Assembly (NCBI GenBank): GCA_030278955.1
Contig: JAOANR010000002.1
Coordinates: 558,001-622,000, forward strand
DNA length: 64,000 nucleotides
Reading direction: 5' to 3'
Source: Hygrophila difformis
Taxonomy: Eukaryota > Streptophyta > Magnoliopsida > Lamiales > Acanthaceae
Of the stretch, positions 44,799 through 56,606 are shown piece by piece (within the stretch, counting starts at the first letter, position 1; each line of letters opens with the position of its first letter). The position numbers were made by a program, and so were the translations under genes. A model generated the notes under the pieces. It was not told the origin of the DNA. It made no database searches and was given only the letters and a program-made list of their open reading frames with translations.

Positions 44799-47700
44799 CT
44801 AAGATTTCAACCCATCTTTGGATTCCAACTCCTTGACACTGTTTAACACTTTTTGGATCTTATTTGACAGGGACTGGTTGTGCTCTTCAATGTGCTGAAC
44901 AATCATATGCAGTTGCCTCTTGTAGATGGCAGCTTGCCTTTCGAATGTTTCAGCCCGATTTTTGGCAATTGCTAGTTGCAATGAAAGTTCCCTCACTTTA
45001 TCATGCTCATCCTGCATACGTAAAACTACTGAATCAAAGAGAATTTTTCAAGGACAGTTTGAGATTTTACTAGACGGTCAAATTTAGAATATCAGAGCCA
45101 AGCAAAGAAACCAAAATGAAAAACAAAAATGCAAATGTCGTAACAGTTACTACTAGAGGACTGATGGAGGGTATACATATTGATTTATGTATTTCTGTAA
45201 AATATGAATTAATGTCCCTCCCTGTCCAGAATAAGGATGTAGACTGGGCAGTTTTGACAAGAAAGCAACACAAAACGAGCATCATAAAAAAATAACATTC
45301 TAGAAAAATAAAGTACGTTAGATTAGAACAATTTTTAGCATCATAAGTCATAACAGGTGTCAGGCTTATTTCTTATGCACTATTGTGTCCAGGAAACTAG
45401 AAAAGCTTAACAGACTTCTGTACGTAAAAATTTAGAAAAAGAAACGGGGGGAAGAAGCAAAAACTAAACAAAACAAAATCCGAAGTACGAGGCATTAAAA
45501 AGTAACATATGGAATTCTCAATACTTCTTTAACAAAAACTAGTCACTATACTGCCCAAAACAACACACTTATTCAAAGTAAAGAAATTTTATGGGTAATG
45601 TATTCAAAAAGGCCACCAGAACATGCAGGGTCAAGTCACCCCACAGGCCACACCCCCTAAAAAAGAAAAAAAAATGGAAACAAGTACAGATATGAAAATA
45701 ACATGTCTGTAGTTTTTAAAATAGACAAAACTAATTCACTTTCAGCTTTGCTGTGATCATTAGTGCTTTTGTTTCTAAGACTATTGTAGGGGACACCACA
45801 CCTGAATATGTATTTAAAGATTTCCAAAGCGTGAAGGGAAAAAAACTATAGGATTAGTACACGTAAGCAACGTGGTAGCAACAACTGAACACAGACATGG
45901 GAGCAAAATACAAACATTACATAGTCGAGCCATCCATTGGGATGACAAAAAGTAATTGGCAGTAATTGGGATTCAATGAAAATCCCTCATAAACAAAGCA
46001 AAGTAGATTAAAAACCAGAATATGCAAGTGTAGGTTACTCGCCACTGTAAGGTTAGTAAAGGTGACAGTTCATATAGACAGGATGTGTAGATGTATTATA
46101 AGATTAATAAATCATTGTTTTACAGCAAGGACACCAACAATGAAAGTGATTCCCACTTCCCATACAAAAAGAAAAAGGTGATGTTCACATCCTTCTCTAA
46201 TGACTGGATAGGAGGAAACCATGATATGGTCCGAACAGTTGAGCACTAAATTTTTACCAAGTACCACACAGTTGACAGTACGTTATTGCTATATATGTAC
46301 AAAAGCTAAATTTTTATTTATTTATCTGTTCAGGAAGGATATTAAAAATGCTTCTCTTTATACTGTTTCCAGGAGTACCCTTTCATTGTTTTGACTTTTG
46401 GGGGCTGTATACTGAAATAGCTCTTATTGATTAGTTGTACCATCACATCATTGTATTGAAAGATGCAAACCAACAGGTTTTTTACTGTGTAATAATTTTA
46501 AATATCCATTAAGAATGTACACAATAGCATACATGGTTTGGATTTAGGATATACATACACCCACACGCAGAAGCATACAAACCCACTTCCCCCCTTCATT
46601 CACAGTTGCCATTTAATCATTTTCGGAATAAAAGGTTGTTTCTCTTCCCAACATTGGTTGCATTATATCTAACAATTAACAAAATTAATACAGCAATGAA
46701 GGACAATTTAAGTTATTAAAAAATTTCTTAGTAAGTGTGAAATAACTATGAGAACTATAAAAGAGACTAGCATTATAGTCCAAATGCATCCCCATGCAGC
46801 GTAGAAGATTGTGTAATATAGCAATTACGCATGTATGCATAATGATATGATTACCCTGCGTAGGATGTACAAATAAGGTATTTGATAAAAGATGTGTAAT
46901 TTAGGAACTGAAAAATGACAGCTTATTTCACTTGTTTGGGTTAATGGCATCAGCATTTTAAAATACATTTAAAAATAGTGAGAATCTTTACCTTTCAGGA
47001 TGGAGGACCATGGGACGTTCTCAAATTTAAATCCCAAGAGAAACCATTCTTTTCTCTGATTCCAATTCTCATTTACAATTTAAAAGACCATCAACATTTG
47101 GCGTAAAAGGAATAAAGGATATGATTTGATACATGTTTTCAGTGCCACAAGACACTACGAAGTACATAAATAAAAACTTTCAAGTGTACAATATATCAAA
47201 TCTTTGTAATATACACAAATATTCAAACTTTGATCATTACATGTATATCAATAATCAAATTATTATTATACATGCATTCGCATTTGCAATTATTAATATT
47301 ATATACTCTCTCCGTCCCAGTATACTTGTCTTGTTTGACTTTTTGAGACTATTCATTGTTTAACTTTGACTTAACGTTAGTGTAAGTATGTATTTGAAAA
47401 AAAATAGCCGAGTTGTGTCTTGTTAGAATCGTGAAATCATGTAGGTTTAAAATATATATTTTACGTAACTTTTTATTATACATATTTTGAGATAAACGAT
47501 TGAAAATGTGCATTGGATTGTGTGCAGAAATAAAACAAGACATGTTAAATGAGACGAAGGGAGTAATAATTAAGAATTGCATAATGTTGAACCATGGATG
47601 AAGGTTCCAGCCCAAAACCATTGAGACCCTACATCGAATAATGTGTAGATGTCTCCCTTGCTTATATGGATGGGAGTTACTAGGGTGGAGTAACTCCCAT

Positions 47701-49954
47701 GGTAATCATGGGTGGAGTAACTCCCATCCATATAAGCAAGGGAACATCCATACCTTATTCGATGTGGGATCTCAACACACCCCTCATGATTATATCATCT
47801 CGATATCAAATCTCAAATTCAAGATCAAAACATATGCAATTTGTTTTGGGTTAGAACCTCCCACCCATGGTTCAACACATAATAATCCAAAATACACACA
47901 CAAAAATCAATAATCCTTGTTGTAACAAAATTAATAAACTAACACAATTATCATTGATAAGCTATTCACAAATAAAACACACAAATCCTCAACAAAACAT
48001 GCTTCTTGACACCCTATAGATTACACAAATTAATTTCAAAGACAATGTGCCACGCATTGGACAATGGTCTATTTTATCTTTATACAGTCATTTCTCAATT
48101 GGAGGAACTGCTTCGGTAGGAAAAGACAAGCAAAATCAGACACTAGAAGAAAAGTTTTCATCACTTGAGTCCAGGTTCATTTTTTTAGCAAATTCATAGG
48201 TCATAGGTGATTTACACCAAGAAGCCCATATACACAATTGAAGCTTTTTCATCAAAAGTAAGTAAGTTTGTCTAGAAGAATGCAAGTCAGAAGCCATAGC
48301 AAATAACCACATCCAAAATAATCTTTCCGTTATGAGACATCCTTCAACATGCACGTGTTGTTATCATAACTCACAATGCATATGAATCCAATTCAGTTAA
48401 ATTTACACACCATAGAATACAAATTAAACATTGCTGTGAAGGCATTGTTACAATCATGAATCAATTGTTTTCTATGATAATATGAAGACAATAATGAAAC
48501 CATTTAGTTATAAGAACTGATTATTGTCCTTAATCTGTCATTATATGGCATATACTACAACTTCACTAAATCTCTTCATTATTCTTAATCGAACTTAAAT
48601 TCTAACATAATTTTAAATCAAGATTAGACTCTGTTGATGCTTTGCCCCCAAGCAAAGTTATCAACTAATACTACTCTCTTGCCAGGTTAGTTTGTTCATA
48701 TGCGACACATAACAAACCATTTTGCCAAACATCAGGAAAAATAACCACTTTTATCTGAGTGTCACAAATTATGCGTGAATTATATATCATGGTATCAATT
48801 GCCTGCTTCAAATATATAATCAAAATCATCAACTTCATGGGGAAGTTAGAATCATGGAGTGATAGAATTTTTATAATTGTATTACATGGTTCATTATTTT
48901 GGTGTAATAAATCGAATGTGTTTTATAAGATAAGAATCATTATTTGAACATAAACATTGACTTAAATAAACAAACCATGTTTGCAACATTAAAATAAGAG
49001 TTAATATATGTTGTAGCTCTTCGAACTTCTGGCCAAACCATTTATAAACTATTGTCAATTCCTTCCAACTCAAAATAACTAAGCACCAATAACAATTCCA
49101 ACAGCAATTCAGGGTCAAACTATTCTCTTACTAAATAAAACTTATTGTTATCTAAATGGAATATACCCACTTCATTATCCTAAAGAAAACATCCAATTAT
49201 TGTAGAATATTTTCATAAGGCCTCTAACATGATGATTATTGGATAGTTAAGAAAAATCTTCTGCTACTATGGATGCACCAGTACCACACCAAGTTAGTAG
49301 CAGTTTGAAGTGCATTCTTGAGTAGGCCCACAAATTATGAGAGCAGCATACTTCACAAGGCGGAAATTATATAGAAAGGGTGACGGTATGAGTGAAGAAA
49401 GCAATACTAACCAGTGACTCTAGAGCACTGCCACTGCCATAAGCATTCGCAGCTAAAATCGCTTGACCAGACTTCACTGAGGGCTTTGCATATGGTAGAG
49501 CCATTTCATGATTATGCTCCTTCACAAATCTTGTGACTTTCCATTGTCCATTATCATCACATACAAAAGATATCATTGCTCTACATCCTGTCCTTGTTTC
49601 CGGCTTTTTGAATCCGACAGTATTGATATCTGCTTTGTCATCTTTGACTCCTTCTTTCGAACAGCAATAAGTTTTCGATCTTATCCTTCTAGAACCTGTA
49701 AAATAGTATTGCTTCCCCCTTCGAACATTAAAACCCATGGCCTGTGCATAATCACAGTACAACATGTACGCTTCTTCTTCACTATACACGACTTGTTCTA
49801 ACAATCTCTTCTCTAACTCAAGAAAATTAGCTCCATCTTGCCCCTCATTCACATCCACCACTTCTCCACCAGACCGCAGACGCACTATTCCTTCTTCATC
49901 ACTATCGGCACAAACGACTTCCTTTTGTTCAAGGTCGAATCCAGAAGTTTCCAT
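44799..49954 (-). CDS. Short FAR1/FHY3-family DNA-binding protein (two coding exons, 251 aa)
   Basis: Join of 49954-49412 and 45011-44799 on the minus strand. Exon 1 (181 residues) has an acidic lead and then the FAR1 DNA-binding domain (about 57-150): YSEEEAYMLYCDYAQAMGF, RRIRSKTYCC, C124 in TGCRA, and H147/H149 in KEHNH, the WRKY/GCM1-type zinc ligands. Exon 2 (70 residues) is a coiled coil (VRELSLQLAIAKNRAETFERQ..HIEEHNQSLSNKI). Donor GTTAG at 49411 and acceptor TATGCAG at 45012 keep phase 0. There is no MULE-transposase or SWIM domain, matching the known short, FAR1-domain-only plant proteins of about 200-260 residues. It probably acts in the nucleus and its coiled coil suggests dimerisation (inference). 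The intron holds transposon insertions at 47306-47877. An upstream in-frame start at 50688 would add 34 residues. Confidence 0.8.
45012..47305 (-). other. First part of the 4.4-kb intron of the FAR1-like gene
   Basis: AT-rich intron sequence next to exon 2. I looked for further exons on the minus strand and saw none with convincing family similarity. Confidence 0.55.
47306..47563. mobile_element. Stowaway-type MITE (258 bp)
   Basis: Flanked by TA on each side. Starts CTCTCTCCGTCCCAGTATAC and ends ATTTAACGAG-like sequence closing in GACGAAGGGAG, the CTCCCTCCGTC(C/T)CA terminal inverted repeat typical of plant Tc1/mariner MITEs. No coding capacity. It sits in the large intron of the FAR1-like gene. 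Confidence 0.75.
47585..47877. mobile_element. Foldback element with TG..CA ends and 5-bp target duplication
   Basis: 293 bp, almost entirely an inverted repeat: TGTTGAACCATGGATGAAGG at the left pairs with the right end CCACCCATGGTTCAACA, then GAGACCCTACATCGAATAA pairs with TTATTCGATGTGGGATCTC, then GCTTATATGGATGGGAGTTAC pairs with its complement around a centre near 47700. Flanked on both sides by CATAA (47580-47584, 47878-47882). No ORF of note. Ends and duplication look like a solo LTR, structure like a MITE or foldback transposon; the class is open. Confidence 0.7.
47883..49411 (-). other. Second part of the large intron of the FAR1-like gene
   Basis: AT-rich; short ORFs such as 48136-48354 (minus) show no recognisable domain and no supporting splice context. 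Nothing else found. Confidence 0.55.
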
Positions 49955-49956
49955 CT

Positions 49957-50588
49957 CTGTGAATTTCAACAAACCAAAGTGTTAACAAATCAACCTTGGC
50001 AACCCCCAAGGGAGCATCCCAATTGTTTGAAACCTAAAATTCTACAATTATGGTTGGATTTAAACCATTTGGTATCCTGTCTTCAGGAAGGGTTCTGAAT
50101 GGTTGAAAAACATCAACATCTCCATAAGGATTTCATAAAGTAAATTAACTGGATGAAAAGTTGCCACACAAAATCCAAACATGACACAATTTAAAAGCAA
50201 AACAAAACCTGTGTGCCACCAGTCTGTATATCTCATATTGCTGAATAAATGAAAGTATTGAGCAATTCAGAATCGATGTTGTTTTCTCAGTAACAATCTG
50301 TATAATGCCTACTGACGCAACTACTTACGAGAAGCATACATCACAAATTACACATGCGAAGCATACTATCAAGTACAATCTTGAACGCCACTATTAGAAA
50401 AACACAATCCAATTTTTCTACATAGAAAATCCGAATTCTAAAACCGCAGAATAATCTGAAATGTGCCGAAAATCTGAAATTATTAATAAATAAATAAAAC
50501 CTATTGTGCATCAAGAATTCAGCATCTATTCTATCGGGCATGAATCCAACAGAATTTAAATGGAACCCTAAAAGAATCGGAAATTAAC
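49957..50588 (-). other. Probable 5' intron of the FAR1-like gene
   Basis: Donor CATTGCAG|GTTAATT at 50589/50588 and acceptor AATTCACAG|AGATGG at 49957/49956. It removes 632 bp between a GC-rich leader exon and the ATG at 49954. Confidence 0.5.
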
Positions 50589-50700
50589 CTGCAATGGGAA
50601 GAGGAATACGGTTGGGTAAGGAGGCAGCGGCGGAGGAGGTTGGGGCGGCGGCTACGGCGGCTGAAATGAGAAGTAATTTTGGGGGCATGATCTGCAACTG
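50589..50700 (-). other. Leader exon of the FAR1-like gene, possibly coding
   Basis: An ATG at 50688 opens an alanine- and serine-rich stretch of 33 codons (MPPKLLLISAAVAAAPTSS..) that ends in phase 1 at the donor and, after splicing, runs in frame into the main ATG (GAG-ATG). If used, the protein is 285 residues with a hydrophobic, transit-peptide-like start, odd for a nuclear factor. Otherwise this is a 5'UTR exon; the composition (GCCGCC repeats) fits either. Confidence 0.4.
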
Positions 50701-50969
50701 GTGGGCTTAATGGACCGGGTCTACAAAATTATACGTACAGGGAAAATTTTCACTTCTTTATTATGGAGTAGTAAGTAAAACTTTCTGTTTTATTTTCCTT
50801 TTTGAGTGAAAATGTGGGCCCAAGCTTGTTTATACCAAAATATACTCCTTGAATTTACTGCAGCACGGCTATGGGGACATGAGAATCTTATCATTTTTTT
50901 TTATTTTTTTTTTCTGATATTGGGTTCGTTTTAACAAGTGCCGTTACTGATATTTTAGGGCATAGTTAG
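50701..50969. other. Upstream region of the FAR1-like gene
   Basis: About 270 bp between the leader exon and the hAT element; the promoter must overlap this stretch or the hAT insertion. No clear TATA box on the minus strand. It includes an AT-rich run at 50890-50915. Confidence 0.35.
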
Positions 50970-52193
50970 TAGGGGTGGGCAAAAAATTCGAACCGAACCG
51001 CTGAACCGCTGATTCGAACCGAAATCGAATCGAATTTTCGGTTAACCGGGGGGTCGGTTCGGTTACAAATACTTCAATACAGGTATTTGTTCGGTTCGGT
51101 TCGTTTACGGTTTTTAGAAATTTTTTCCCCAGTTAACCGAATCGAACCATATAATATTATTATATTTTAATTTTTAGATATATATTTATGTAAAAATAAA
51201 TATTGACTAGTACTCCCTTCGGCGCTGTAACAAAATATCTGTAACAAAATTCAAAACTCAAAATTCAAATAAAGGGGAGAGTATCCGTGACCACTAACCC
51301 TAAATCCTAATTTCATTCTTCACGCTTCTCAGTCTCCTTTGCAGCGCCGTTCTAATTCCTCCACTCTCATCTCTCCATTGTCATTCTCGTCCCTCCAGCA
51401 CTGCTACTCCAGCGTCGGTCTCATCCCTCCGGTGCCGTTCTCATCTCTTCCGGCCTTCCCTTCCAAATCCCTTCGGCATCCATCCACCCCCAGGCTCTTG
51501 CGAGGCTGCGGCTCTTCCGGCCTTCCCTTTCTTCACGATGCCGCGACAGCAGCAGCACAACGCCCGTCATCCTCGTCGCTGACAAAGCCACCGCCCACTT
51601 TCGGCTTTCCCTTCGACACAATGTATATTTTTCATTTTATCTCTGAAGCACTCTGTCTAAAAACCATTTATATTGCAGATACTCTTATTATTTCTGTTAG
51701 CATTCTTCTTGATGAATATATGAAATTTTGTTTGTTTATTTGTTCATTTTGTATTTTTCTTAGTGATATTGTGCACAACTATGTAGTACTATAATGCATT
51801 TTATATTTTGGAAGGATGTCAATGTAAATTGGTTTTGGTATTTCATACTGTATAAGTCGATTGCCTTGAAATTGAAATGTCTGAATAGTGTTGAATGGTT
51901 GTGCAATGCTTTGGACTGGTTTTGATTTTTAATTTTTCGGTTCGGTTCGGATCAGTTTGTGTTATTTGCAAATATGATATAATTTTCGGTTAACCTACAT
52001 TCCGGTTATTCGGAGAGCATATTTTTAAAATGATAGCTCGGTTCAGTTCGGTTCGAGTAATCCGCGAATAGTAGGATTTTTCTCGGTTAACCGAAATTTT
52101 CGGTTCAGTTTCGGTTAGTAATTTCGAATATTTGCTCGGTTCGGTTAGCAAATACCTGAAAAACCTCGGGTATTCGAACCGTGCCCACCCCTA
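50970..52193 (+). mobile_element. Non-autonomous hAT element with perfect 8-bp target duplication
   Basis: 1224 bp. Ends TAGGGGTGGGCA and TGCCCACCCCTA form a 12-bp terminal inverted repeat, and ATAGTTAG flanks it on both sides (50962-50969, 52194-52201), diagnostic of hAT transposition. About 200 bp at each end is dense in CGGTTCGGTT/AACCGAACCG subterminal repeats, where hAT transposases commonly bind. The middle (51230-51900) is different in composition and looks like captured host sequence. No transposase, so it depends on an autonomous relative. Confidence 0.9.
51339..51794 (+). other. ORF in the hAT element, possible captured gene fragment
   Basis: 151 codons: a Ser/Pro/Leu-rich first 90 residues, then a hydrophobic end that looks like intron or UTR translation. 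The sequence before it (ACTAACCCTAAATCCTAATTTC) resembles a plant 5'UTR. I do not recognise the product, and codon use does not prove coding. Possibly the first exon of a captured gene. Confidence 0.25.
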
Positions 52194-52203
52194 ATAGTTA
52201 GTA

Positions 52204-52455
52204 ATCCATCTGTTTTTAAAAAATTGAAAATAGTTCACGCAGTCCAATACACATTTTAAATTATTAATAACTCAAATTCGGTATAAGTAAAAATTCTAAA
52301 AGTTGGATATTTAAAAACTATTCCACGAGATGAATCTAACAAGATCCCACTTGGCTATATTTTAACTTGTATAGTTATGATAAAACTTTAAGTTAAAGTA
52401 AATGTTTGAATAGTACCAAATTTCCCAACGTTTCAATTTATAAAAATGGAGGGAG
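52204..52455. mobile_element. Stowaway-like MITE, degenerate
   Basis: About 252 bp flanked by TA. The right end reads (reversed) CTCCCTCCATTTTTATAAATTG; the left end is ATCCATCTGTTTTTAAAAAATTG, giving an imperfect terminal inverted repeat. It lies directly beside the hAT target duplication. Older than the MITE at 47306, judging by its mismatches. Confidence 0.55.
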
Positions 52456-52535
52456 TATAAAATAATAGGCCCCTATTAATTTTAAGTAAATTTAAAAATA
52501 AAATTTTACAAATAGAAAGATTGAGAACATGGTTA

Positions 52536-53346
52536 AACTACAAGAAATTTGCGGATTCCCGACCGCAATTACCGACCGAACAAAAACGGGTCGTTATTAC
52601 CGACCGCATTCCCGACCGAAATGGTGGTCCGGAAAAATATATCCATTAGTGCATTTGGGATTTTTTGGCGACCAAAGTACCGACCGCAATAAAAGCGGCC
52701 GGTATTACCGACCGCACTTGCGGTCGCAAATTCTATTCCAATTTTTTCGAAATTTTTAATATTTTTAAAAAAAATATAATTTACCGACCGCATTACCGAC
52801 CGCAATTGCGGTAGCAAATTTTATTCCAATATTTTTAAATTTTTTTTTAAAAAAATATAATTTACCGACCGTATTACCAACCGTAATTGCGGTCGCAAAT
52901 TCTATTCCAATTTTTTAAATTTTTTTCATATTTTATAAAAAAAATTAATTTACCGACTGCAATTGCGGTGGCTAAATTTTTTTCCAAATGTTTTATTATT
53001 TATTTTATATTTTTATTAAATATTTTTTTGATTATTTTTATAATTTAATTATTTATTTATTTGAGTCAATTAATTATTTATTTATTTTATAATTTATTTT
53101 ATTATTTTATTTAATTACTAAAATTTTAGTTTTTATTTTATATTTTAATTTAGTTTATAATTAATTTAGACATTTATATGTATATAATGTATATATATAG
53201 GTTATATATAATATATTCCATACAATGACATGAAACATGGGGTACACAAATGGCACACGCACGAGAGAATAAGGAGGGAGACCTGGTTCAAGCCCTCTTT
53301 CAACAAAATCACTCAACATATTTGGAAATGTATACTATATATGACA
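52536..53346 (+). mobile_element. CACTA-like element, left part
   Basis: Begins AACTACAAGAAATTTGCGG, one base off the CACTACAAGAAA terminus of many plant CACTA (En/Spm) elements, followed by an array of ACCGACCGCA-type words (52557-52970) in both orientations (TACCGACCGC, TTGCGGTCGC), as in CACTA subterminal regions. AT-rich filler follows. The element is interrupted at 53351 by the LTR element, and subterminal words resume at 62340-62490. The other terminus is not seen. No transposase sequence. Confidence 0.5.
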
Positions 53347-54170
53347 CATGGTGACATGGATGTCCGGACCGCCCCTGATAGACGATCCGACCCAGATATG
53401 TGGAACATAAGAAATAATATTCTAAATTATTCGGACTGTCGCCGGAATTTTGCCGGAATCCGGCCAGCCAACAGTGGTCAACGGAGATGGTCAGCGGGCC
53501 CCTGGTACCCAATGGGCTTAAACAAATAATTAGTGGGCTTACAATTATTAGTGGGAATTGGGAGTCGTCTTCTCCATTCCCATTCCGCGGCAATGTACCA
53601 CCGTCTTCACACTCGTCGCCGGAGACATGGAAGCGCTCCAGCAACCTCGGCAGTCTCCACCTAACAGCCAACCGGAGGTTCCTCATCTCTTTCTCCATCC
53701 ATCCATTCCGGCCAACCACCTACGAGGAAACCCTCGAATTATTCCTCTCATGCTGGACAGCCGCATCCGCATCACCAACTCCCCACAACTCAGCAATGCA
53801 GCAGCCAACTCATCACATGGCCATTCCGACCAACCCCGAAGGCTGCAACGTCGTCAAAGAACAAAACCCCGTCTCGCCGCAACAATTCTCCATCTCCGGC
53901 CAGCCATCAACTCCATCATTGTCCATGGCCGCAGCTCGCCATTGTCGTCAACAGCAGCCCCTCGATCCTCATCCTCCCCTTCCGGACTCTCTCCGGCAAG
54001 CTCCATCACCTCCAATGATTTCCGACCAAGTGTCCTCCATCTCCTGTTGCCGTTCCTCCTCCAACTCCGGCGAGCTCCTCCATTGCCGTCGAACATCCTC
54101 TTCACGGCAGCTCCGTCGCAAGCCTTTCACATCCAATATCGCAAGCCTCCACATTTTGGTGTTACGACGT

Positions 54171-54277
54171 GAGTGCCGGTTCACGACGTCCGCGGTCTCA
54201 CGACGTAAAGCTCATGGGTCTCACGACGTGAATCCTGTGAGTCTCACGACGTAACCCTAATGGTCTTGCGACGTAAT
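54171..54277 (+). repeat. ACGACGT motif array in the 5' LTR
   Basis: Six CGACGT motifs in about 105 bp (TTACGACGTGAG, TTCACGACGTCC, TCTCACGACGTAAA, TCTCACGACGTGAA, TCTCACGACGTAAC, TTGCGACGTAA), spaced about 18-20 bp, near two helical turns. The array is conserved at 61483-61595 in the 3' LTR. Each motif contains an ACGT core of the bZIP type on the reverse strand. Confidence 0.75.
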
Positions 54278-54418
54278 TCATCTCGTATCCCGATAATTCC
54301 ACATTTCCCTTGTGCTCTTGCTTTGGAAGGTCCCGGGATCTCATGTCCCATAGTATTCAATTTGAAAGTTGTCTCTCCAGGACCTCGAGGTCCCGTTCCC
54401 TACTCCGCAAAGCCCCGA

Positions 54419-54985
54419 TGTAACACCCCAAAAATTCAAACCTGATTTTCACAAGCATTACTGCCGTACTAACTATCCTAAACTAGTGGCCAGCTAATTT
54501 AAAACAACTAGTACAAGGCTGAGCATACCTAAAGTGATAATCTGATTAATCCATTTTAATGCAGAAGCTAGAATAAAATAAACATATAGGCACATGGAAA
54601 AAGGTCTCACCAATAACCATAAAACAATATCAACAAATTATCCGGGCTACAAGCCTCACAAACAGCATAAACAGCATGCCAATATCTCAAACAGGGCTAC
54701 CAACCCAAATCTGTAAATCACATAAGGCCACCGGCCGACAGAATATAAATCCTAGGCTCCCAGGCCTCAACTAATCAAATAGATATCAAGCAATAGCAAT
54801 CAACATAGTAACACATAAATATACATAATAAAATGAACATGAGAATCCTATCTATGTAATCTCTCATCCCCAAACCCCAATAATGCTCCGGCGCCTCCAG
54901 CAGGATCTATAAAACAGACAAAAGCAAAGGGAGTCAGTACAAAGTACTGAGCAAGGCTACGTGCCGGGGGTAAGGGAAAACAGAG

Positions 54986-55016
<31 letters not shown>

Positions 55017-56606
55017 ATAATAAAAGCATGAATAACAGAGCAGAATGTAGACAAAGCAATTAAACATCACACTATCCCATACCGATGCTTCAACCACAAT
55101 CATACAATTTATGCAAGTGATGCATGGCCTAACATACACCTATCTACCCTATATGCAAATGCAAATGAATATGCCTAGCCGGCACCTAAAAACCCGGGCG
55201 GTATGAACCCGCGGGTGAGGATATCATCAACTCCAACCCGTTACAGGGTAACATACACCATCCCCGCAGGGACCACAGGCATCGCAGCCCAAATCATCCA
55301 CCCCGAAGTGCCAACAGGCATCACATCCAATAATCTACCCCGAAGGGCCAACATGCATCACAGCCAATAATCCACCCCAAAGGGTCATCGGGACTCAACA
55401 ACACCTATGAAGGCTGCCCGATCAATCATAGACAATATAGCACAATTTATCCCTTCTTTCTAGTGAAAATATGCACAGTACAATATGTAAGAATGTTTTA
55501 GAAATAGAGGATATTGTAGACCATAACAATATTAATATGTACATGGGCCTAAATCCATAATTTGCACATTAAAATGCAAAGACCTACCTGTAATGTGGTA
55601 GAATATTTCATATACAACTAAATGATATTAAAAATTCGATGCCAAATATGCCAATCACGTTGACAAACATATAATTGTATTTCCAGAATTTGTCATATGA
55701 GAGAGATTTTCAAATACATCAAGATAGGCAGTCTTCATTATCTTTACCAGGAAGTAAACAGAATGGGGATTAAGCTTTTAAATTAAAAACCCATGCTCAT
55801 TAGCTTATCTATAAAAAAGCACTAATCAAAATCCATGTTTCACTCTTAACCATTCAAGCACTACGGACAAAACAAGGTAAGGTAGTACAATTTCTTATAC
55901 TTGCTCATCTTTATAATTTACTCCAACCTCTACCGTAAGCTCAATCATGTACATCTCCACGTTTTTTATATCACAAGTCTGAACAAGAAAATCTGTGCAT
56001 TCTTTTTGCAGGCAGTGGTGTATGTATATATATATATATTTTGAAGAAATACGCGGTAACAAGAAATCTAAAAATTTCACAAAGAACACACGTAAAACCT
56101 TTGGAATTCACCCCCCAATACCCCCAAACACGTAATTTAAGCAAACAAGTCCCTTGCCTGATATCTTTCCAATGATTAAACACCTCCGAATGTCCAATTC
56201 AAACGATTGATCAACTCACAAATCTCCAAATCCTACCAATTCAAAACATCTCCAAATCACCACCAAAACGAAGGAAATAAAAATCATTGCGAAGAAGACG
56301 ACGAGGAGAAACACTTACCAACAACCGATTAATCAATCGGCCAAGAAACGCGATAGTTTGAACGAGCCGAAGATTACTCCAAACCCTTCTTCCTTCTCGG
56401 TCGTTCCCCTTTCTCCCATTTCTTCTTTTTCTTTCTTTCCTCAAATTACAAAAGACACCCCATTATATTTCCAATGAAAGAGTAATTACAACCGACCCCC
56501 CATTCCTTCTCCAGTACACCACATTGACCCCATCCGGCCTGAAATGCAAAATAATAAAAATACCAAATTATCTAAACAGTCCAATTAATTAAGTCGGGTC
56601 ATTACA
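54419..56606 (+). mobile_element. Solo LTR (2188 bp) nested in the 5' LTR, 5-bp target duplication CCCGA
   Basis: TGTAACACCCC to GGTCATTACA, flanked by CCCGA at 54414-54418 and 56607-56611; the empty site is visible in the 3' LTR (GCCCCGAAGACAC near 61718). It contains 3-4 copies of a unit of about 45 bp with CCCCGAAGGGCCAACA (55260-55390) and an AAT microsatellite at 54990-55020. No coding sequence; a single LTR left by LTR-LTR recombination. Its family differs from LTR-A, B and C apart from the TGTAACACCCC start. The strand is set by the usual PPT/PBS direction and is uncertain. Confidence 0.9.

Noticed and set aside
48136..48354. Possible extra exon of the FAR1-like gene on the minus strand
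   Set aside because: No family similarity, and the join between 49412 and 45011 already keeps phase and gives the expected size.
51212..51260. A further MITE end (ACTCCCTTCGGCGCTGTAAC) inside the hAT element
   Set aside because: Resembles a Stowaway terminus, but no matching second end or TA-flanked partner could be found.
53487..54254. 255-aa proline/serine-rich ORF in the 5' LTR and its 230-aa counterpart at 60799-61491
   Set aside because: The frames are not colinear between the two LTRs, overlap other open frames on both strands, and sit in LTR sequence with the ACGACGT array. Low-complexity composition explains the openness.
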